This document shows, one piece after another, positions 15,789 to 25,946 of a stretch of DNA of 35,908 nt (the first letter of the stretch is position 1; each line of letters opens with the position of its first letter). Position numbers and translations under genes: made by a program. Location: NCBI GenBank assembly GCA_021604845.1, contig BQJT01000017.1, positions 1 through 35,908 of the forward strand, given 5' to 3'. The DNA is from Cyclobacteriaceae bacterium. Its GTDB lineage: Bacteria > Bacteroidota > Bacteroidia > Cytophagales > Cyclobacteriaceae. A model generated the notes under the pieces. It was not told the origin of the DNA. It saw nothing but the letters and a program-made list of their open reading frames with translations, and did no database searches.

Positions 15789-18497
15789 ATGAGCAATTAC
15801 TCATACCTGTCTAATGCACACAGTTCCTATATTGATGAACTGTATAAGTCATATCAGCAAGACCCTCAGTCTGTGGACAACAGTTGGCGGCAGTTCTTTG
15901 AAGGTTATGATTATGCAGATGGCAGCATCCCTGCTGACCCGGATTCCAATGCCTACAAAGAGGTTCAGGTTCGTTACCTCATTCATGCCTATCGAAGCCG
16001 TGGTCACCTGAAATCAAAAACTAATCCCGTCCGCGAACGATTGGATCGTAAGCCACGTATCAGTCTTTCCGATGTCGGGCTAAGCGAAGAAGACCTGGAT
16101 CTGGAGTTTGATGCGGGCATCGCTATAGGTATTGGTCGGTCGAAACTGAGAGATATCATAGCAGCGCTTGAATCCATTTACCTGGGACCAATCGGGTTTG
16201 AGTACATGTACATGCGAGAACCGGAAATTTTTGAATGGTTTGAAAAGAAGTGCGAATACGAAGCGCTTAATTTTAAACTGTCTGAGGATGAGAAAAGTAG
16301 GATTTTGTTTAAGCTCAACGAAGCTGTAGTTTTCGAGAATTTTCTGCACACCAAGTACGTTGGTCAGAAGCGATTTTCTCTGGAAGGTGGTGAAACCACC
16401 ATCCCGGCTCTTGATTTTATTATTAACAATGCTGCGGACCTGGGAGTTGAAGAAGTCGTTATTGGTATGGCACACCGCGGACGGCTAAACGTACTGGCGA
16501 ATATCATGGGCAAGACTTACGAGCAGATATTCAATGAATTTGAAGGAACGCAACCGGATCTTACCATGGGCGATGGTGATGTCAAATACCATATGGGGTT
16601 TTCCAGTCAAATCAAAACGCCCTCCGGAAAATCTGTGAATCTTAAATTGAGTCCGAATCCGTCTCACCTGGAAGCGGTGGATCCCGTGGTTCAGGGGTTT
16701 TCACGAGCAAAAATAGTCAAACAGTATAATAATGATGAGGATAAAGTATTACCTATTCTTATTCATGGCGATGCTGCCATAGCTGGTCAGGGAGTAGTCT
16801 ACGAGGTAGCCCAAATGTCGAAATTGGATGGGTATACCACTGGCGGAACCATTCATTTCGTGATCAACAACCAGGTGGGTTTTACCACGGACTTTGGAGA
16901 AGCCCGGTCGAGTATCTACTGCACAGATGTGGCCAAAACCATAGACGCCCCGGTGCTACATGTCAATGGAGATCAACCGGAAGCAGTAATATTCTGTACC
17001 AAATTGGCAGTAGAGTTCCGGACAAAGTTCAACAGGGATATCTTTATTGATATGGTGTGTTACCGGCGTCATGGTCATAATGAAAGTGACGAACCAAAGT
17101 TCACCCAGCCTTCTCTCTATAATATTATTTCGAAGCACCCGAACCCCCGGGAGGTTTACAACAAGAAACTCATTGAGCGTGGCGAAGTAGATGCCAAACT
17201 GGCAAAAGGAATGGATAAAGAATTTCGTTCGTTACTTCAGGACCGGCTCAATATGGTAAAACAGCAAAAACTCGCCTACCAATATCAACCGATGGAAGAA
17301 GAATGGCGGAGTTTACGAAAGTCGGAACCGAAAGATTTTGAACAATCGCCTGCCACAGGCATCAAAATTTCGGTGGTAAACCAGGTTGGAGAAGCGCTGA
17401 TTAAACTTCCAAAAGGGTTTAAACCCCTGAGGCAAATTGAGAAGCAGCTTAAGCAACGACAGGAGATGTTCTTCGAGAAAAAAGAACTCAACTGGGCCTG
17501 TGCAGAATTATTGGCATACGGTTCATTGTTAGCGGAGAGTAAGGTGGTACGTCTTTCAGGACAGGACAGTAGAAGAGGTACATTTTCCCATCGTCATGCG
17601 GTGCTCCGCGATGCTCAGACCAACGAGCCCTATTCCAGTCTGGATTTTATTGCTGAAGGGCAGGAGAAATTCGACATTCATAATTCATTGCTTTCCGAAT
17701 TTGCCGTACTTGGTTTTGAGTTTGGTTATGCTATGGCCAACCCCAATGCACTGGTAATCTGGGAAGCTCAGTTCGGTGATTTCGCTAATGGTGCCCAGGT
17801 AATAATCGATCAGTTTATTACCGCCAGCTATACCAAATGGCACCGTATGAATGGGCTTACGCTCCTTTTGCCGCATGGATACGAAGGCCAGGGACCAGAG
17901 CACAGCAATGCCAGACCAGAACGATTTCTGCAAATGGCTGCTGGCTGGAACATGTTCGTATGCAACATTACTACTCCTGCTAACCTATTTCACGCGATGC
18001 GTCGTCAACTGGCCCTGCCGTTCCGGATGCCTTTGATAATTATGTCACCCAAGTCGCTATTGAGACATCCAAAAGTAATGAGCCCATTGTCAGATTTTAC
18101 CGGTGGTCGCTTTAGGGAAATAATTGCTGATAGCTACGCCACAGCGAATAAAGTAAAGAAAGTACTAATGTGTTCAGGTAAGATCTTTTATGAACTACAG
18201 GAGGAGCAACAGAAGAAAAAAAGAAAAGACATTGCCATTATCAGGGTCGAACAACTTCATCCTTTTCCAAAAAATCAGGTTATGAAGGAACTTAAAAAAT
18301 ACCCGGTAGAAGAAGTATTCTGGGTACAGGAGGAACCCGAAAACATGGGAGCCTGGGCCTTTATCCTCAGATCGTTCAGGGAAGTTAAAAAGGATATTAT
18401 CAGCAGACGTGCTACCGCATCAACAGCCACCGGCTACCATAAAGTGCATCAACAGGAACAACAAGACATTATTGACAGAGCGTTTTCACAGCCTTAA
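15789..18497 (+). CDS. sucA: 2-oxoglutarate dehydrogenase E1 component
   Basis: The E1 component decarboxylates 2-oxoglutarate with thiamine diphosphate and passes the succinyl group to the E2 lipoyl domain in the TCA cycle. The 902 residues match full-length SucA. They include the N-terminal helix [20 protein letters not shown] with [19 protein letters not shown], the ThDP-binding [48 protein letters not shown], and [20 protein letters not shown]. The ATG at 15789 begins the conserved N-terminus. sucB follows after 11 bp and lpdA after it, so one operon encodes the whole complex. Nothing is missing. Confidence 0.97.
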   Translation: MSNYSYLSNAHSSYIDELYKSYQQDPQSVDNSWRQFFEGYDYADGSIPADPDSNAYKEVQVRYLIHAYRSRGHLKSKTNPVRERLDRKPRISLSDVGLSEEDLDLEFDAGIAIGIGRSKLRDIIAALESIYLGPIGFEYMYMREPEIFEWFEKKCEYEALNFKLSEDEKSRILFKLNEAVVFENFLHTKYVGQKRFSLEGGETTIPALDFIINNAADLGVEEVVIGMAHRGRLNVLANIMGKTYEQIFNEFEGTQPDLTMGDGDVKYHMGFSSQIKTPSGKSVNLKLSPNPSHLEAVDPVVQGFSRAKIVKQYNNDEDKVLPILIHGDAAIAGQGVVYEVAQMSKLDGYTTGGTIHFVINNQVGFTTDFGEARSSIYCTDVAKTIDAPVLHVNGDQPEAVIFCTKLAVEFRTKFNRDIFIDMVCYRRHGHNESDEPKFTQPSLYNIISKHPNPREVYNKKLIERGEVDAKLAKGMDKEFRSLLQDRLNMVKQQKLAYQYQPMEEEWRSLRKSEPKDFEQSPATGIKISVVNQVGEALIKLPKGFKPLRQIEKQLKQRQEMFFEKKELNWACAELLAYGSLLAESKVVRLSGQDSRRGTFSHRHAVLRDAQTNEPYSSLDFIAEGQEKFDIHNSLLSEFAVLGFEFGYAMANPNALVIWEAQFGDFANGAQVIIDQFITASYTKWHRMNGLTLLLPHGYEGQGPEHSNARPERFLQMAAGWNMFVCNITTPANLFHAMRRQLALPFRMPLIIMSPKSLLRHPKVMSPLSDFTGGRFREIIADSYATANKVKKVLMCSGKIFYELQEEQQKKKRKDIAIIRVEQLHPFPKNQVMKELKKYPVEEVFWVQEEPENMGAWAFILRSFREVKKDIISRRATASTATGYHKVHQQEQQDIIDRAFSQP

Positions 18498-18508
18498 TCA
18501 TAAACCGC

Positions 18509-20053
18509 ATGAGTGTAGAGATAAAAGTCCCCCAGGTGGGCGAATCAATTACAGAAGTGACCATCAGCGAATGGTTCAAAAAGGATGGTGATTATGTGGA
18601 ATTGGATGAGATCATCTGTGAACTGGAGTCTGATAAAGCCTCATTCGAACTAAACGCCGAAGCAGCTGGTGTACTTAAGATAAAGGCCCAGGAAGGTGAG
18701 ACCGTGGAAATAGGAGCAGTAATATGCGAAATTGACACTGCCGAAGGGGTCGACAGCAAGAGTGAAGAGCATACGGAAACCAGTAAGAGTTCGGAGGAAC
18801 AACAAGAGAAAGAAAAGGCCGTGCCCGGAGCCGATGTTGCTGCTGCTCCATCTGTTGCTGAAGCCGGAGGCGTCATAGAAATGCGGGTACCGGAGGTGGG
18901 TGAATCCATTACCGAAGTGACCCTGGCCTCCTGGATCAAGCAGGATGGTGACTATGTTGAACTGGATGAGAATATAGCAGATATAGATTCCGATAAGGCA
19001 TCTTTTGAGCTGCCTGCAGAAGCGAATGGTATACTTCGCCCGGTTGCTCAAGAAGGAGATGTATTGGAAATCGGGGCGCTGATCTGTAAGATCGAAGTCA
19101 CGGATAAGGCTGTTGAAGCCCCTAAAGATAAGCCTGCTCCGGAGACAACTGCCAAGCAATCTTCTACTGATGAAAATTATGCCAAAGGGCATCCTTCGCC
19201 AGCTGCTGCCAAAATACTATCTGAAAAAGGTATTTTACCTGATAGTGTGGCCGGTTCCGGAGTAGGTGGCCGTATCACAAAACAGGATGCTGCCGCTGCG
19301 AAAGCACCGGAAGCCGATGAAATGCCCCAGGTTGCCAGTACCCCGGCCGGCAGTCGTCAGCAGCGGCGTGAAAAGATGAGCAGTCTGCGAAAAACCATAG
19401 CCCGTAGACTGGTTGCTGCCAAGAATGAAACGGCCATGCTCACCACTTTCAATGAAGTGGACATGAAACCCATCATGGACATCAGAAGCAAGTATAAGGA
19501 GAAATTCAAAGATAAGAAGGAGGTTGGTCTAGGCTTTATGTCGTTCTTTACCAAAGCAGTTTGCATGGCTTTGCAGGAATGGCCTGCAGTAAATGCCACC
19601 CTTGATGAGCAGGAAATAGTCTATAATGACTTCTGCGATATTTCGATTGCCGTCAGTTCACCCAGAGGCCTGGTGGTACCAGTGATACGTAATGCAGAAT
19701 CATTGAGCTTTGAAGGGATTGAAAAAGAGGTGGTACGGTTGGCTACTAAAGCCCGGGACGGCAAACTCACTATTGAAGAAATGACCGGTGGTACTTTTAC
19801 TATCACTAATGGCGGAATTTTTGGCAGCATGCTGTCCACTCCAATCATTAATCAGCCTCAATCGGCCATTCTTGGTATGCACAACATAGTAGAAAGACCG
19901 GTGGCGGTTAACGGTGAAATTGTAATACGCCCTATTATGTATGTTGCGGTGTCCTACGACCACCGGATTATTGACGGCAGGGAATCGGTCAGCTTTCTCT
20001 ACCGGGTAAAGGAATTCCTGGAAGACCCTACCAGAATGTTGGTAGGAATATAA
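18509..20053 (+). CDS. sucB: 2-oxoglutarate dehydrogenase E2 (dihydrolipoyl succinyltransferase) with two lipoyl domains
   Basis: E2 forms the core of the complex and transfers succinyl from lipoamide to CoA. It has two N-terminal lipoyl domains, about residues 2-76 and 122-198, with lipoylated lysines K43 (ESDKASF) and K163 (DSDKASF); both open with [10 protein letters not shown] Glu/Ala-rich linker separates them. A peripheral-subunit-binding domain follows at about 226-262 ([11 protein letters not shown]), then the catalytic domain with [12 protein letters not shown]485 and D489 being the active-site pair. The 514-residue length exceeds the ~400 of E. coli SucB because of the second lipoyl domain. 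It lies between sucA and lpdA. Some two-lipoyl E2 enzymes serve other 2-oxoacids, but linkage to sucA supports 2-oxoglutarate. Confidence 0.94.
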   Translation: MSVEIKVPQVGESITEVTISEWFKKDGDYVELDEIICELESDKASFELNAEAAGVLKIKAQEGETVEIGAVICEIDTAEGVDSKSEEHTETSKSSEEQQEKEKAVPGADVAAAPSVAEAGGVIEMRVPEVGESITEVTLASWIKQDGDYVELDENIADIDSDKASFELPAEANGILRPVAQEGDVLEIGALICKIEVTDKAVEAPKDKPAPETTAKQSSTDENYAKGHPSPAAAKILSEKGILPDSVAGSGVGGRITKQDAAAAKAPEADEMPQVASTPAGSRQQRREKMSSLRKTIARRLVAAKNETAMLTTFNEVDMKPIMDIRSKYKEKFKDKKEVGLGFMSFFTKAVCMALQEWPAVNATLDEQEIVYNDFCDISIAVSSPRGLVVPVIRNAESLSFEGIEKEVVRLATKARDGKLTIEEMTGGTFTITNGGIFGSMLSTPIINQPQSAILGMHNIVERPVAVNGEIVIRPIMYVAVSYDHRIIDGRESVSFLYRVKEFLEDPTRMLVGI

Positions 20054-20062
20054 TTAAGTTAT

Positions 20063-21463
20063 ATGCAATACGATGTAATAGTAATTGGCTCCGGCCCCGG
20101 TGGTTATATTGCCGCCATCAGATGTGCCCAGCTTGGTATGAAAACTGCCATTGTAGAAAAATACAATACCCTTGGCGGCACCTGTCTTAATGTTGGCTGT
20201 ATTCCTTCCAAAGCCCTGTTGGATTCCAGCGAGCATTATTACAAAGCGGTAAAGGAGTTTGAAGAGCACGGTATCACTGCCGGAGATTACCGGGTTGATC
20301 TTGAAAGAATGGTGAAGCGGAAACAAACTGTGGTTGACCAGACCACCGGGGGAATTACCTATCTGATGAAGAAAAACAAGATTGATACCTTTACCGGAGT
20401 GGGCTCCTTTAAAGACAAGCACAATCTCACAGTGCACTCTGCGAAAGGCGATGATACTATACTGACGGCCAAAAATCTTATAATTGCTACCGGATCGAAA
20501 CCAGCCAGTCTGCCCTTTATTGAAATAGATAAGAAAAGAGTCATTACCAGCACAGAAGCGCTGACGATCACCAAACTCCCTAAGCATATGATCATCATGG
20601 GTGGAGGGGTGGTAGGGCTGGAGCTTGGTTCGGTGTTTGCCAGGCTAGGCACTAAAATTACCGTGGTTGAACTAATGAAGCGTATCATCCCTACCATGGA
20701 CAGTACTATGGGAAAAGAGCTGCAGAAAGTCCTGAAGAAGCTGGGATTCGAATTCTTGTTAGAACATAAGGTAACAGAGGTCAAATCTACCGCCCGGCAA
20801 GTTACAGTTATCGCAGAAGATAAATCTGGGGCTACCAAGGAACTAAAAGGTGACTACTGCCTGGTTTCCATAGGCCGCCGTCCGTATACGCAAGGATTGG
20901 GCCTGGAAAATGTAGGCATTGTTACAGATAAAGCTGGCAGAATACCAGTAGATGATCATCTTAAAACTACAGTTGATAATATTTACGCCATTGGCGATGT
21001 AATCCGGGGTGCCATGCTGGCTCATAAGGCGGAGGAAGAAGGAGTCCTGGTGGCGGAACAGTTGGCTGGTCAAAAGCCTCATATAAACTATCTGTTGATC
21101 CCTGGAGTTGTTTACACCTGGCCGGAAGTAGCCAGCGTAGGCCATACCGAAGAGGAGTTGAAGGAGCAAAATATTCCCTATAAGAGCGGCTCATTCCCTT
21201 TCAAAGCCTCCGCCAGAGCAAGGGCAAGTATGGACATTGACGGACAGGTAAAGGTATTGGCCCATGAACAAACTGATGAGATTTTAGGTGTACACATCAT
21301 CGGTCCGCGGGCGGCAGATTTGATTGGCGAAGCAGTGGTGGCCATGGAATACCGGGCTTCCGCGGAAGACATATCCAGGATGTCGCATGCACACCCGACT
21401 TTTTCTGAAGCTTTAAAAGAAGCTTGTTTAGACGCTACAGGTGGACGGGCACTGAATATTTAG
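20063..21463 (+). CDS. lpdA: Dihydrolipoyl dehydrogenase (E3)
   Basis: E3 re-oxidises dihydrolipoamide and reduces NAD+. The 466 residues show the FAD-binding IGSGPGGYIAAIRCAQLG, the redox disulfide C41-C46 in GGTCLNVGCIPSK, the NAD-binding IMGGGVVGLELGSVFARLG, the second FAD motif YAIGDV, and the C-terminal active-site HAHPTFSEALKEA. It begins 9 bp after the sucB stop and completes the E1-E2-E3 set; it may also serve other 2-oxoacid complexes. Length and start are normal. The next gene follows after 52 bp on the same strand, so read-through is possible. Confidence 0.97.
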   Translation: MQYDVIVIGSGPGGYIAAIRCAQLGMKTAIVEKYNTLGGTCLNVGCIPSKALLDSSEHYYKAVKEFEEHGITAGDYRVDLERMVKRKQTVVDQTTGGITYLMKKNKIDTFTGVGSFKDKHNLTVHSAKGDDTILTAKNLIIATGSKPASLPFIEIDKKRVITSTEALTITKLPKHMIIMGGGVVGLELGSVFARLGTKITVVELMKRIIPTMDSTMGKELQKVLKKLGFEFLLEHKVTEVKSTARQVTVIAEDKSGATKELKGDYCLVSIGRRPYTQGLGLENVGIVTDKAGRIPVDDHLKTTVDNIYAIGDVIRGAMLAHKAEEEGVLVAEQLAGQKPHINYLLIPGVVYTWPEVASVGHTEEELKEQNIPYKSGSFPFKASARARASMDIDGQVKVLAHEQTDEILGVHIIGPRAADLIGEAVVAMEYRASAEDISRMSHAHPTFSEALKEACLDATGGRALNI

Positions 21464-21515
21464 CCAGCTTTATTGCTTATACCGCGCTCAATTAGCGATC
21501 TTGTAACTGGAGGCA

Positions 21516-23921
21516 ATGGATCAGTTTAGTACTTACATACTCATCATTGGTGCCACTTCGGCAATTTTGCTGGCATTTGTATTCAGCTCAATTGCCAACC
21601 GCACCAACGTCCCAGCTGTTTTGCTATTGCTGGGTTTGGGTGTAGGCTTGCAATTTCTTTTAAAATACTGGGGTCGGGAAGATCTTGATTTTTCCTCATT
21701 TCTGGAAATTCTGGGCATTGTGGGGCTTTTTGTGATTGTATTAGAGGCCGCACTCAACTTAAAATTAAGTTCTGGGAAAACCAGAATAATCCTAAAATCT
21801 TTTATAGTGGCATTGCTGGGTCTGGGTGCCTCTGTGGGGCTAACCTCGGCCATTCTTCACTATATGATCATCGACCTCAGCTGGCCGCAGGCACTTCTTT
21901 ATGCCACTCCGTTATCCATCATGTCAAGCGCTATTATTATACCCGGAGTGAGGAATTTTAGCGAATCGAAGAAGGACTTTCAAACTTATGAAAGTACATT
22001 TTCTGACATTTTAGGCATTATGGCCTTCTTCTTCCTGGTTTGGATGTTTGATCCTTCTATCGACCATGGTCTTTCAGGTGAGGGTGTTGCCGGAAAGTTT
22101 TTTACTAATTCAGCTGAAACAGTTGCCATTGCGCTGGTAACTAGCTACATAGTGCTTTTCATCTTCCAACGGATTCAGGTAAAAGCAGAATTATTTGTAC
22201 TGATGTCGGTGCTGTTGCTGATATATGCTGTCAGTAAGGAGCTCCAGCTTTCCACTCTGGTGGTCATCCTGGTTTTTGGTATTGTAATGAGTAACCTGAA
22301 ACTATTTTTCATTGGACCTTTAAGGAAAATGCTAAAGCCAGAAACTTTCGAGGAAATGGAAGAGGGCTTACATGCTTTAACTATTGAGACCTCTTTTATA
22401 GTTCGCATTTTCGTGTTTATAATTTTTGGCGCCAGTATCGTTCTAGTGAGCCTTTTGAACCTGAAATTCCTGGTAATAAGCGGCATAATATTGGTCTCCA
22501 TATATGTTACCCGATGGATCATACTCAGGATATTTATTGGAAAAAATCTCAGCCCTCAGCTCTGGATGGCGCCAAGAGGTCTGATCACAATTTTACTTTT
22601 TTACGCCATCCCGGTGGCGTATCAAACCACTGCATTTAATCCGGGGATACTACTGCTGGTAATCATAATTTCCGGATTGGTAATGACCGCTGGGAAGATA
22701 GGTTATCGAATGAGACGCGCTGATGAAGAGGCAGCACAACAAAAAGGAGAGGCTGGAACTGCCATAGAGGATATTACCACTGAAACCAGTTACATACCAA
22801 CAGGTAGAACCGATGGCCATAAACTGGAAAGAGGGCTTGTATGGTTTCATCTTTTAAAAAGAAGGCTGAAAAATAAGATCGTACATCATCCTTTGTATAT
22901 CGTGGAGAAAAAACGACTTAACCGGCTGATCGATGTGTCACTCCAGACTTTAGGGGTTCAGTTGATTTTTACTCCGGAGGCAAAAAAGTTTAAGGAACGT
23001 TTGAAAAATGTGATCTCTATAATAAGCAACCCTGCCCAACGGGTAAATCTTAAGCATAGTCAGGATTATCAAACAATAAAAAAGTACATACATCGCATCA
23101 TTTTCGAAACCGATACCCTGGAGGGGCTGTTGTTTGATATCATGTTATTCATATTGATCATCCTGTCAGTCATTATCGTTATGCTGGGAAGCATCAATGA
23201 TATACAGCCAGCCTGGGGCCAGACGCTAAGAGTCTTTGATTGGATCATCACTATAATGTTCACCATTGAGTACGCCCTGCGTATTTGGACCACACGCCAA
23301 CCGAGGAAATACATCTTTAGTTTTTTTGGTATGGTGGACCTGCTATCTATCCTTCCATTATATCTAGAAATCATATTTACCGGACTTTACTCCCTGGAAA
23401 TAATAAGAATCCTCAGGCTGGTACGAATATTTCGGGTGTTGAAATTGATCCGTTTTATGTCAGAAGCGGATCTTATTCTACGGTCACTACGATCTAGTGC
23501 CAATAAAATATTTGTATTTCTTTTTTTCGTGCTCATCGTTTGTACCATTTTGGGTTCTGTGATGTTCCTGGTTGAAGGCCCCGAAAGTGGATTCGTTAAT
23601 ATTCCACAGGGTATTTACTGGGCTGTGGTAACGCTCACCACCGTCGGCTATGGGGACATATACCCTGTGACCGGACTTGGAAAGTTCATTGCCATGATTC
23701 TTATGGTAATGGGGTATGGGGTAATTGCGGTACCCACCGGGCTGGTTGCAGCGGGTGTAATGAGTGGAGCCAGGAAGCAAGCTCATGATAAGCCCGTAGC
23801 AAAAGTTATTAACTGCCCAAAATGCAATAATCCGGCGCAGGAAGGTGCTGCTTATTGTAACCTTTGTGGTGCCAGGATGGATGGAAGTACTACTGTGATA
23901 AACGATCCGGGTGATCCGTAA
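21516..23921 (+). CDS. Fusion: CPA-type cation/proton antiporter + voltage-gated-type K+ channel + zinc ribbon
   Basis: One uninterrupted 801-residue frame joins three modules. Residues 1 to ~395 are a cation/proton antiporter with about 12 hydrophobic segments, the core ESTFSDILGI (S163-D164, where CPA1 has Asn-Asp) and MAPRGLITILLFYAIP. A charged cytoplasmic linker spans ~396-530. Residues ~535-740 are a six-helix channel: S1 near 537-560, an S4 from ~626 with Arg/Lys every third residue (IRILRLVRIFRVLKLIRF), a pore helix, and filter TTVGYGD (708-714), which predicts K+ selectivity. The tail has a zinc ribbon, CPKC (767-770) and CNLC (781-784). GGAGG lies 5 bp before the ATG, one of few good ribosome sites here. 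It faces a paralogous stand-alone antiporter. Coupling between the halves is inferred. Confidence 0.9.
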   Translation: MDQFSTYILIIGATSAILLAFVFSSIANRTNVPAVLLLLGLGVGLQFLLKYWGREDLDFSSFLEILGIVGLFVIVLEAALNLKLSSGKTRIILKSFIVALLGLGASVGLTSAILHYMIIDLSWPQALLYATPLSIMSSAIIIPGVRNFSESKKDFQTYESTFSDILGIMAFFFLVWMFDPSIDHGLSGEGVAGKFFTNSAETVAIALVTSYIVLFIFQRIQVKAELFVLMSVLLLIYAVSKELQLSTLVVILVFGIVMSNLKLFFIGPLRKMLKPETFEEMEEGLHALTIETSFIVRIFVFIIFGASIVLVSLLNLKFLVISGIILVSIYVTRWIILRIFIGKNLSPQLWMAPRGLITILLFYAIPVAYQTTAFNPGILLLVIIISGLVMTAGKIGYRMRRADEEAAQQKGEAGTAIEDITTETSYIPTGRTDGHKLERGLVWFHLLKRRLKNKIVHHPLYIVEKKRLNRLIDVSLQTLGVQLIFTPEAKKFKERLKNVISIISNPAQRVNLKHSQDYQTIKKYIHRIIFETDTLEGLLFDIMLFILIILSVIIVMLGSINDIQPAWGQTLRVFDWIITIMFTIEYALRIWTTRQPRKYIFSFFGMVDLLSILPLYLEIIFTGLYSLEIIRILRLVRIFRVLKLIRFMSEADLILRSLRSSANKIFVFLFFVLIVCTILGSVMFLVEGPESGFVNIPQGIYWAVVTLTTVGYGDIYPVTGLGKFIAMILMVMGYGVIAVPTGLVAAGVMSGARKQAHDKPVAKVINCPKCNNPAQEGAAYCNLCGARMDGSTTVINDPGDP

Positions 23922-23965
23922 GTTGAGTTTTAGCCAGGAGGAGGATGACGCTTACGTACTTACAC

Positions 23966-25231
23966 TTATTTCATCTCATTCACTGTTGGGGCTTTCCAGC
24001 TCATGGTTCCAACTTTTCGTTCGTTGGCAACGTTAAGGGCCTTTAGTGATCTACGTTTATCAAATATTAAGGCAGAAGTCATTATCAGGCTAGTTACTAT
24101 AATTACAAAGAGCAAAATTCCCGGTTCGAAACTTTCCAAGATTGCCTCCTCAGGGATTGCGTAGAATAACAGTACTGTAATCAATCCTCTTGGAGCTATA
24201 AACAGCTGCGGAAGGATGTCTTTCCCAACGAAAATTCTTAGTAGTACAAATCGGATCAGGTAAATTGAAATAATTATTAATGAACTGATCCCGGCTACTG
24301 TAGCATCAAACAGAGAAGCCACTGCAATGGTTACCCCGAAAATAACAAAAAAGAAAGTCCTTACCACGAAGGCTGTCTCGGCGGTTATGGTGTGCAGTTC
24401 ATGGTAGATTTGGTGCGTCTTTTCATAGTGAAGGAACCTGGATAGTTTTCCCCGGAAAAACAACCGCATGTTGGCTATTACCAAACCGAAAATTAGGATA
24501 ATAATAAGAGAGGACAGATGCATTTGCTTTCCTACAGCATATAGCAGTAGCAAGATCGCGATAAGCAAAAAAAGCTTTACCTGACTTTTAATCCGTTGAA
24601 ATACCAGGATTATTCCGTAACTGGCGATCAGTGAAACCAGGATGGTCAAGACCAGTGTTCCACTGAATTCGAATACACCCGTATCATTAGCTGTATTCAG
24701 TTTTCCGGTCAGGAAATAGAACATTATAATCCCAAGTATATCTGAGAAGGTGCTTTCATAAATGTGAAATTCCTTTTTAGTGCCGCCTAGCCCGGATACA
24801 CTGGGGATAATTATTGCACTTGACAGAATTGAGAGTGGAGTTGCATATAACCAAGCCGACTGCATGGACATATTGGGAACAAAATTAAACAGAATAATTG
24901 CCGCTACCCATGCTGAAGCCACCAAACCAATTAACGCGATTACAAAAGACTTAAGAATTGGTATTAGCTTGTCTCTTTTTAGTTCCAGTTCCAGAGCCGC
25001 CTCCAACACAATCATAATCAACCCTACGATTCCAAGGACTTCAAGAATAGGGAAAAAGTTGATATTGCCCACATTAAAAAACTCGAATACATACTGTAGA
25101 AGAATGCCTAAAACAATTAGCATAAGAACAGAAGGCACATTGGTCTTTTTGGATATCTCGTTAAACAGGAATGAAAGTATGATGATCAGCGAGACCCCTG
25201 CGATTAGGTTGTATGAAGTTAGAATTTCCAT
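23966..25231 (-). CDS. Cation/proton antiporter, paralogue of the antiporter half of the facing fusion
   Basis: This 421-residue membrane protein has about 12 hydrophobic segments and aligns end to end with residues 1 to ~395 of the fusion encoded opposite. Shared blocks include LGIVGL, IVLEAAL, LYATPLSI, SSAIIIP, YESTFSDILGI (at the same residue numbers, Y158 to I168) and APRGLIT with LLFYAIP. The Ser-Asp pair at 163-164 replaces the CPA1 Asn-Asp. The C-terminus is a short hydrophilic tail with no channel. It is the last gene of a minus-strand set and its ATG follows directly on the stop codon of the MscS-like gene, so the two are translationally coupled. Exchanged ions (Na+ or K+ for H+) cannot be told from sequence. 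Confidence 0.88.
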   Translation of the reverse strand: MEILTSYNLIAGVSLIIILSFLFNEISKKTNVPSVLMLIVLGILLQYVFEFFNVGNINFFPILEVLGIVGLIMIVLEAALELELKRDKLIPILKSFVIALIGLVASAWVAAIILFNFVPNMSMQSAWLYATPLSILSSAIIIPSVSGLGGTKKEFHIYESTFSDILGIIMFYFLTGKLNTANDTGVFEFSGTLVLTILVSLIASYGIILVFQRIKSQVKLFLLIAILLLLYAVGKQMHLSSLIIILIFGLVIANMRLFFRGKLSRFLHYEKTHQIYHELHTITAETAFVVRTFFFVIFGVTIAVASLFDATVAGISSLIIISIYLIRFVLLRIFVGKDILPQLFIAPRGLITVLLFYAIPEEAILESFEPGILLFVIIVTSLIMTSALIFDKRRSLKALNVANERKVGTMSWKAPTVNEMK

Positions 25232-25939
25232 TTATCCAGTCATGGTTTGTAAGCTTGTTTCAATTTGATTCTTTTTTAAGAATGTCATAAAATCTTGATT
25301 CGTGCTCCCTTTTTCCAGTGTGTATTGAAGTTTCAACTGGCCGGGCTGCTCGCCTGGACCAACGGTAGGTTGTTTTTTGAGATCAAGGATAGGGTTATCG
25401 AATAATATATCCAGCACGTCGTCGGTAGTCAGGGAGGTATTGAGAAAAATTGTTTTCCGTAGTACGCTGTCTTTACCAGATTTTATAGTGAATCCAGATT
25501 TTTCGATTTGGTAATAATTTATATAATGCTCACCCGACTCGGTGCTGATTGACATTCCAAATATCATTAAGCGTTCGACCACTCCCTCCAGTGGACCAAT
25601 CACAATTGAGGCACCTTTTTTTAGTGAATTGTTCATGTTCAGCACAACTCCTGCCAGGTAATTCTTAATATGATGGTATCCGAAAACCCCAATAAACAGC
25701 AGTAAAAGGCTATGGGTAATATAATTAATGGAGATAAATCCCATTATCAGTAAAGTAATTGCGAAAAACTTATAAAGAATAATGCCGGATTTCAGATAGT
25801 CGATTATTTTCCTTTTACTTAAATCTCTCCTCCCAAAGTTTTCCAGCAAAATGAGCAGCAGCCAAATAATCAGATATATTCCGACCAGTAAAATTAGTAA
25901 GTACAACAGACCAGACCAGGTGTAAAAAGTTGGTTTCAT
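25232..25939 (-). CDS. Small MscS-like mechanosensitive channel domain protein
   Basis: The 235 residues contain three hydrophobic segments (about 9-33, 50-72 and 74-92). The region NYLAGVVLNMNNSLKKGASIVIGPLEGVVERL (93-124) matches the MscS TM3b/beta-domain junction, where family members read like NLAAGVLL, FRAGEYV and GVAGTV. A short C-terminal alpha/beta part follows, ending before the beta-barrel seen in E. coli MscS (286 residues). Gly/Ala packing along TM3 is reduced (GVFGYHHIKNY), so channel gating may differ. It starts 7 bp after the ATPase stop and abuts the antiporter start, so the three genes form a compact operon. A pressure-relief or ion-conducting role is inferred from the family. 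Confidence 0.72.
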   Translation of the reverse strand: MKPTFYTWSGLLYLLILLVGIYLIIWLLLILLENFGRRDLSKRKIIDYLKSGIILYKFFAITLLIMGFISINYITHSLLLLFIGVFGYHHIKNYLAGVVLNMNNSLKKGASIVIGPLEGVVERLMIFGMSISTESGEHYINYYQIEKSGFTIKSGKDSVLRKTIFLNTSLTTDDVLDILFDNPILDLKKQPTVGPGEQPGQLKLQYTLEKGSTNQDFMTFLKKNQIETSLQTMTG

Positions 25940-25946
25940 GGCTGAT

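Noticed and set aside
20054-20587. 177-residue minus-strand frame opposite lpdA
   Set aside because: Antisense of a well-conserved enzyme; no family resemblance or start signal.
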